From contig NZ_JAABLQ010000001.1 of NCBI RefSeq assembly GCF_009915765.1, positions 62,001 to 126,000 on the forward strand: a DNA stretch of 64,000 bases. The letters are read 5' to 3'. This DNA is from Pannonibacter sp. XCT-53 (GTDB taxonomy: Bacteria; Pseudomonadota; Alphaproteobacteria; Rhizobiales; Stappiaceae). Every line of letters begins with the position of its first letter. Within the stretch, counting starts at the first letter, position 1. Positions 59,884 through 64,000 of the stretch are shown here, in pieces. The position numbers and the translations under genes were made by a program. Below the pieces are notes generated by a model that saw only the letters and a program-made list of their open reading frames with translations, was not told where the DNA came from and did no database searches.

Positions 59884-60929
59884 CCGCGTTTCACCCGGTA
59901 ACGTGTGAGGAGGATCGCCAGCACCATGAACAGGAGGGCGATGGCGAGCAGCATGTCGGCGATGTAGGTCGGCACGTTCGCCGCCCGGCTCATGCTGTTG
60001 GCCCCGACGAAGATGCCGGCGACGAAGATGGCCGAGGGGATGACGCCGAGCGGGTTCAGCAGCGCCAGCATGGCGACGATGATGCCGGTGTAGCCGAAGC
60101 CCGGCGACAGATCGAGGCTGAGGTGGCCCTTGAGCCCCGCCACTTCGCTGTAGCCGGCCAGTGCCGCCAGCCCGCCGGAGAGGAGCGCGGTCTTGACGAG
60201 CACGCCGTTCACCGGAATGCCGGCGAATTTCGCAGCCTTCGCGTTGAGGCCAACGGCGCGGATCTCGTAGCCGAGCGTCGTGCGCGTCTGGATCACCCAG
60301 ACGGCAATGGCCGACAGGATCGCCAGGGCAAAGCCCCAGTGCAGCCGGAGCCCGTCGACGATGCGCGGCAGCCTCGCCTCCTTCGCCAGCGCCGGCGACT
60401 TCGGCCAGCCCATCCCGGCCGGATCCTTCAGCGGCCCTTCCAGCAGGTAGGAGACGAACAGCATCATGATGAAGTTGAGGAGCAGTGTCGTCACCACCTC
60501 GTCGACGCCGAGCCGGGTCTTCAGGAGCACCGGCGGCATCAGGATCGCCGCGCCGGCAAACATGGCGGCCAGTCCGGTGACCACCAGCAGCGGCAACGGC
60601 GGCAGACCGGTGGCCCCGGTGCCGATCAGCACGGTGATGATGGCCCCGGCATAGAGCTGGGCTTCCGCGCCGATGTTCCAGAGCCTGGCGCGGAAGGCGA
60701 CGGCGACTGCAAGACCGGTGAAGATCAGCGGCGTTGCCCGGTTCAGGGTTTCAAGCAGGGCAAACTTGCTGCCGACCGCACCGACCACGATCAGCCGCAG
60801 CGTGTCGAAGGGATCGGCCCCGGCCGTCAGCGCCAGCAGGGAGCCGCAGACCACGGTCATCGCCAGCGCCAGCACGGGCAGGCCGATGCGGCGGGCAAGG
60901 CCCGGGTTGGCAATCGGCTCAAGCCGCAT
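59880..60929 (-). CDS. Nucleoside-type ABC transporter permease (first)
   Basis: A 349-aa YufP-type permease; family landmarks are RARLWNIGAEAQLYAGAI, LGVDEVVTTLLLNFIM and GYEIRAVGLNAKAAKFAGIPV. The ATG at 60929 lies 11 bases inside the ATPase gene; the longer frame from 61025 would add low-complexity sequence antisense to nothing known and is rejected. Part of the BMP-type importer. Confidence 0.9.
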   Translation of the reverse strand: MRLEPIANPGLARRIGLPVLALAMTVVCGSLLALTAGADPFDTLRLIVVGAVGSKFALLETLNRATPLIFTGLAVAVAFRARLWNIGAEAQLYAGAIITVLIGTGATGLPPLPLLVVTGLAAMFAGAAILMPPVLLKTRLGVDEVVTTLLLNFIMMLFVSYLLEGPLKDPAGMGWPKSPALAKEARLPRIVDGLRLHWGFALAILSAIAVWVIQTRTTLGYEIRAVGLNAKAAKFAGIPVNGVLVKTALLSGGLAALAGYSEVAGLKGHLSLDLSPGFGYTGIIVAMLALLNPLGVIPSAIFVAGIFVGANSMSRAANVPTYIADMLLAIALLFMVLAILLTRYRVKRG

Positions 60930-62460
60930 GGTCAAATCCTTGTCCGGCCATCCACAGGCCGAGATCGGCCGGCCCCATGCTGCCGCGGGCAAAGCCGGGC
61001 GACAGGCGGCCTTCGTAGATGACATGCACCACGTCGGAGAGTTTCAGCACCTCGTCGAGATCCTCCGAGATGAGCAGGACGGCCGCACCGGCGTCGCGGG
61101 CGGCGATCAGGCGGGAATGGATGAAGGTGATCGCGCCGATGTCGAGGCCGCGCACCGGCTGGTTGGCGAGAATGACCTTCGGCCCCGGCTCCAGCACCCG
61201 GCCGAGGATCAGCTTCTGCATGTTGCCGCCTGACAGGAGCCGGATGCGCGCGTCCGGGCCGGGGCAGCGCACGTCATAGGTCTGGATGATGTCGCGGGCA
61301 AAGCCCTCGGCCGCGCCCCAGTTCATCCAGCCCTTGCGGCTGAACGGCGCCTCGCGGTAGCGCTCGAGGATGGCGTTCTCTGTCAGGCTGAAATCGGCGA
61401 TGGTGCCGGTCTTGTGCCGGTCCTCCGGAATGCGGGCGATGCCGGCGAGGATGGCGTCATGCGCCGACCACGCGGCCACGGTCGCGCCCGCCAGCTCCAG
61501 CGTGCCGCTCTGGGGCCGGATCAGCCCGCCGATGAGGTCCGACAGGGCGGCCTGGCCGTTGCCGGAGACCCCGGCCAGTCCCGTGATCTCGCCTGCGCGG
61601 AGGGTCAGCGTCACGTCCTTCAGGCCGGGCGCGGCTTCCGCATCCGGGGTCGTGACCCGGCTCAGCAGCAGCAGCGGCGCGCCGGGCCTGGCCGTCGAGG
61701 GGCTCAGTTCCGGCACGGTGCCGCCGACCATCAGGGCCGCCAGTTCGGCGCCCGAGGTCTGGTGCGTGTCGCGTTCGGCGACCAGCTTGCCATGCCGGAG
61801 CACCAGGCAGCGGTCGGCCACCGCCATCACCTCATGCAGCTTGTGGCTGATGAAGACGATGGAGAGCCCGCGCGCCACGGCCTTCTTCAGGGTCTCGAAC
61901 AGCGCGTCCGTCTCCTGCGGCGTCAGCACGGCGGTCGGCTCGTCGAGGATCAGGATGCGCGCGTCGCGGTAGAGCGCCTTGAGGATCTCCACCCGCTGCC
62001 GCTCGCCGACCGACAGCACGGACACCTTGGCATCCGGATGGACGGCAAGGCCGAAATCGGCGGAAAGCTTCGCAATCTTGTCCCGGGCCGCGCCGAGCCC
62101 AAGGCCCAGCTGCCACAAGGGCTGCGTGCCGAGCAGGATGTTCTCGGTCACGGTGAGGTGGTCGGCGAGGGTGAAGTGCTGGTGCACCATGCCGACGCCA
62201 GCCGCAAGCGCCGCACGCGGCTGGCCGGGTGGCAGCAGCTTGCCGAACACCTCCACCTGTCCCGCATCGGCCGTGTAATGGCCGAAGAGGATGTTCATCA
62301 GCGTCGTCTTGCCCGCGCCGTTCTCGCCGAGCAGCGCGATGATCTCGCCGCGGGCAAGCGTCAGGCTGATGGCGTCATTGGCGACGAGCGGGCCAAAGCG
62401 TTTGGTGATGCCGTCGAGGCGCAGGACGATGTCCCGCGCCTCCTGGGTCGTGCCGCTCAC
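60919..62460 (-). CDS. Nucleoside-type ABC transporter ATP-binding protein
   Basis: A duplicated-cassette ATPase of 513 aa (YufO type). The first cassette has Walker A GENGAGKTT, LSVGERQRVEILKAL and LILDEPTAVLTPQE; the second has GVSGNGQAALSD in place of a normal Walker A and LSGGNMQKLILGR with LANQPVRGLDIGA instead of a standard Walker B, as usual in this family. Start is a GTG at 62460 overlapping the binding-protein stop (GTGA). A much longer open frame to 63324 is a shadow across the binding-protein gene. Confidence 0.9.
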   Translation of the reverse strand: MSGTTQEARDIVLRLDGITKRFGPLVANDAISLTLARGEIIALLGENGAGKTTLMNILFGHYTADAGQVEVFGKLLPPGQPRAALAAGVGMVHQHFTLADHLTVTENILLGTQPLWQLGLGLGAARDKIAKLSADFGLAVHPDAKVSVLSVGERQRVEILKALYRDARILILDEPTAVLTPQETDALFETLKKAVARGLSIVFISHKLHEVMAVADRCLVLRHGKLVAERDTHQTSGAELAALMVGGTVPELSPSTARPGAPLLLLSRVTTPDAEAAPGLKDVTLTLRAGEITGLAGVSGNGQAALSDLIGGLIRPQSGTLELAGATVAAWSAHDAILAGIARIPEDRHKTGTIADFSLTENAILERYREAPFSRKGWMNWGAAEGFARDIIQTYDVRCPGPDARIRLLSGGNMQKLILGRVLEPGPKVILANQPVRGLDIGAITFIHSRLIAARDAGAAVLLISEDLDEVLKLSDVVHVIYEGRLSPGFARGSMGPADLGLWMAGQGFDHAA

Positions 62461-63476
62461 GAGGACTTCGGCTCGGTGTCGTTGATCTCGACGGTGAAGG
62501 TGCCGGCCTTGATCGCCGCCTCCCGCGTCCTGACGAGGTCCATGGCTGCGGCCGGAACCTTGCCCTCGAAGGTGCCGAGCGGCGCCAGCGAGCAGCCGCC
62601 TTCCTTCATGAAGGAATAGACGCCGTAATTGTCGGCCTTGAAGCTGCCGGCGTTGATGTTGGCGATCGCCTTCTGCAGCGTCGGCTCGAAGTGCCACAGG
62701 GCCGAGGCCACCACCGTGTCCGGATAGTCCTTCTGCGTGTCGATGACGTTGCCGATGGCCAGCACGCCGCGTTCCTTGGCCGCATCCGACACGCCGAAGC
62801 GCTCGGCATAGAGCATGTCCGCGCCGCCATCGATCATGGCGAAGGCGGTTTCCTTGGCCTTCGGGGGATCGAACCAGGAGCCGATGAAGCTGACCTGGAA
62901 GGTCGCGTCCTTGCGGGTTTCCTTCACGCCGGCCATGAAGGCATGCATCAGGCGGTTCACTTCCGGGATCGGGAAGCCGCCGACCATGCCGATCTTGCCG
63001 GACTTGGTCATGGCGCCAGCGATGATGCCGGAGAGATACGACGCGTCCTGGATGTAGTTGTCGAAGACCGCGAGGTTCGGCAGGGCAGCGTCCGGCATGA
63101 AGGACGAGCCCATCAGGAAGGCGACTTCCGGATATTCGGCCGCCACTTCGCGGGCTTCCTGCTCGACGCCGAAAATCTCGCCGACGATCAGCTTCACGCC
63201 GCTTTCGGCGTATTCCCGCATGACGCGCGGATAGTCGGTGTTGGCGGTGTTTTCGGTGAAGGTGTAGTCGATCTGCCCGGCGGCCTTGGCAGCTTCCGCC
63301 GCGATGTGGATGCGGCTGACCCACTGCTGTTCCACCGGCACGGTGTAGATGCCGGCGGCCTTGATCGGGCTCTGGCCGAAGGCCATGCGCGGCAGCAGCG
63401 CGCTGCCGGCCAAGGTTGCGCCGGCGCCCAGAAGCAGGCTGCGGCGGCTGACATCAAGACTGGATTTCTGCGTCAT
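62457..63476 (-). CDS. BMP-family ABC transporter substrate-binding protein
   Basis: A 339-aa basic-membrane-protein/PnrA-type binding protein for nucleosides or bases. The N-terminus has a twin-arginine signal (SRRSLLLGAGATLAGSALL), so export through Tat is likely. Family segments include GVKLIVGEIFGVEQEAREVAAEYPEV and SGKIGMVGGFPIPEVNRLM. AGGGGA sits about 8 bases before the ATG. It heads the operon SBP-ATPase-permease-permease-deaminase. A palindrome CCCGCA-AA-TGCGGG at 63530-63543 lies in its promoter region. Confidence 0.9.
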   Translation of the reverse strand: MTQKSSLDVSRRSLLLGAGATLAGSALLPRMAFGQSPIKAAGIYTVPVEQQWVSRIHIAAEAAKAAGQIDYTFTENTANTDYPRVMREYAESGVKLIVGEIFGVEQEAREVAAEYPEVAFLMGSSFMPDAALPNLAVFDNYIQDASYLSGIIAGAMTKSGKIGMVGGFPIPEVNRLMHAFMAGVKETRKDATFQVSFIGSWFDPPKAKETAFAMIDGGADMLYAERFGVSDAAKERGVLAIGNVIDTQKDYPDTVVASALWHFEPTLQKAIANINAGSFKADNYGVYSFMKEGGCSLAPLGTFEGKVPAAAMDLVRTREAAIKAGTFTVEINDTEPKSS

Positions 63477-63800
63477 CTCTGTCCCCTTACTGTTGGCTCC
63501 CAAGCTTTTTGACCAGATGGTAGAACTTTCCCGCAAATGCGGGCAAGGCCATTATCCGGGCATGCCGCTTTTGGCATCATCCGTCGTTCCTCGCGCATCC
63601 GTCGCGGAGCGCGGCGAGGCGACCGTGATGCGGACCGGGCGTGGGGGCGGGGAGGGGCCATCGGGCGTCGGGCGGGTTCTTGCGGCGGAACCACCGCCGC
63701 GCCTCTGTCTCATGAAAGCCCGGCTAAGCCCATACCCCAATTCGGTTTTTGACAGGTTTTGCAGCGGCTGCGCAAAATCACGCAGGCCCCATTTTCCCTC
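63477..63800. other. Divergent intergenic region with two palindromes
   Basis: No gene is seen. CCCGCAAATGCGGG (63530-63543, 6-bp arms) lies about 55-65 bases upstream of the BMP operon and may be its operator. A 21-bp imperfect palindrome at 63757-63777 (TTTTGC...GCAAAA arms with CAGC/GCTG inside) lies nearer the P-type ATPase promoter. Between them is GC-rich sequence with no feature I can name. Confidence 0.4.
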
Positions 63801-63829
63801 TTGAAGCTCTAGTGACTAGAGATGTTACG
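63801..63829 (+). promoter_or_regulatory. MerR-family-type promoter of the heavy-metal ATPase gene
   Basis: TTGAAG (-35, 63801-63806) is followed by the perfect dyad CTCTAGT-G-ACTAGAG (63807-63821) and a weak -10 near 63826, giving an overlong spacer of about 19 bases. This is the classic layout of promoters activated by ZntR/CadR/CueR-type MerR regulators, which bind the dyad and untwist the spacer. Confidence 0.8.
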
Positions 63830-63872
63830 CCATCGTCAGGACGCATGATCGCCGCTGGGCGAGGAGACTGAC

Positions 63873-64000
63873 ATGACGAAGGCAACTGACCCGGTCCTGT
63901 GCGAATGGACCGTCACCGGCATGGACTGCGGGTCCTGCGCCGGCAAGGTGAAGGGGGCGGTCGAGCGGCTGCCCGGGGTGAGCGGGGTGGACGTCACGCT
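63873..64000 (+). CDS. Heavy-metal-translocating P-type ATPase (5' end only)
   Basis: The 42 visible residues start MTKATDPVLCEWTVTGMDCG and contain the heavy-metal-associated motif GMDCGSC (GMxCxxC) of an N-terminal HMA domain, followed by the usual KGAVERLPGVSGVDV. P1B-type ATPases export Zn, Cd, Pb or Cu. GGAG about 10 bases before the ATG supports the start. The GMDC motif and the MerR-type promoter favour a ZntA/CadA-like Zn/Cd/Pb exporter; the remainder lies beyond the window. Confidence 0.85.
   Translation, partial: MTKATDPVLCEWTVTGMDCGSCAGKVKGAVERLPGVSGVDVT

Noticed and set aside
60919..63324. 801-aa open frame joining the binding-protein region with the ABC ATPase
   Set aside because: The N-terminal part is an out-of-frame reading of the BMP binding-protein gene. 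The ATPase starts at the GTG at 62460, overlapping the binding-protein stop.
1..64000. tRNA, rRNA, integrase or transposase genes
   Set aside because: I looked for cloverleaf ends, rRNA-like blocks and recombinase motifs and found none that I could support. A covariance-model search was not possible here.

Overview
The window is high-GC, gene-dense DNA from an alphaproteobacterium. The first 7 kb is part of a photosynthesis gene cluster (bchI-bchD-bchO-crtI-crtB) behind a PpsR/CrtJ-type operator, so the source is probably a purple or aerobic anoxygenic phototroph. Aminoethylphosphonate use, a B12-riboswitch operon, many binding-protein-dependent transporters and dispersed palindromic intergenic repeats suit a Rhodobacterales/Stappiaceae-like heterotroph. 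The genus cannot be fixed from sequence alone. No rRNA, tRNA, phage, IS element or CRISPR was seen.

Layout: (1) 1-7.05 kb: photosynthesis operon on the minus strand, nearly every junction a 4-8 base stop/start overlap, ending in a small membrane protein cut by the window edge. (2) 7.2-12.5 kb: polar amino-acid ABC importer with a zinc deacylase of the AstE/aspartoacylase family inside the operon, and a divergent RpiR-type regulator across a 24 bp palindrome. (3) 12.5-22.2 kb: a compact block of unassigned purpose: cytochrome b561, RibD-C-type reductase, methyltransferase, glycosyltransferase, divergent PTPS/QueD homologue, MDR dehydrogenase, CDP-alcohol phosphatidyltransferase, FkbM methyltransferase, a LPG-synthase-TM-type integral membrane protein and a sulfatase-like membrane enzyme. 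(4) 22.2-34.4 kb: 2-aminoethylphosphonate mineralisation: LysR regulator, Na/Pi cotransporter with PhoU domain, phnW, phnA, phnY, EamA permease and a three-gene AEP importer with fused permease. (5) 34.6-36.0 kb: HD-GYP protein.

(6) 36.1-50.2 kb: a methylthioribose/5-deoxypentose region: class II aldolase/SDR fusion, SorC-type regulator, mtnA, mtnK, ribose-type ABC importer, then (after a repeat-rich gap and a toxin-antitoxin pair) an operon of split transketolase plus a RuBisCO-like protein. Three promoters here carry 18 bp dyads of one design (TGTCAA-N6-TTGACA or a degenerate form), which ties the two halves into one probable regulon. This is the strongest candidate for an undescribed pathway. 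(7) 50.2-55.9 kb: cobalamin riboswitch, btuB, an unknown 210-aa protein and a BtuF/C/D importer. (8) 56.1-57.7 kb: murJ. (9) 57.6-63.5 kb: BMP-type nucleoside/base ABC importer with a CodA-like deaminase. (10) 63.8-64 kb: MerR-type promoter and the start of a heavy-metal P-type ATPase.

Starts were chosen from Shine-Dalgarno spacing and the very frequent ATGA/GTGA/TTGA overlaps. Assignments rest on motifs readable in the translations; no database search was run.
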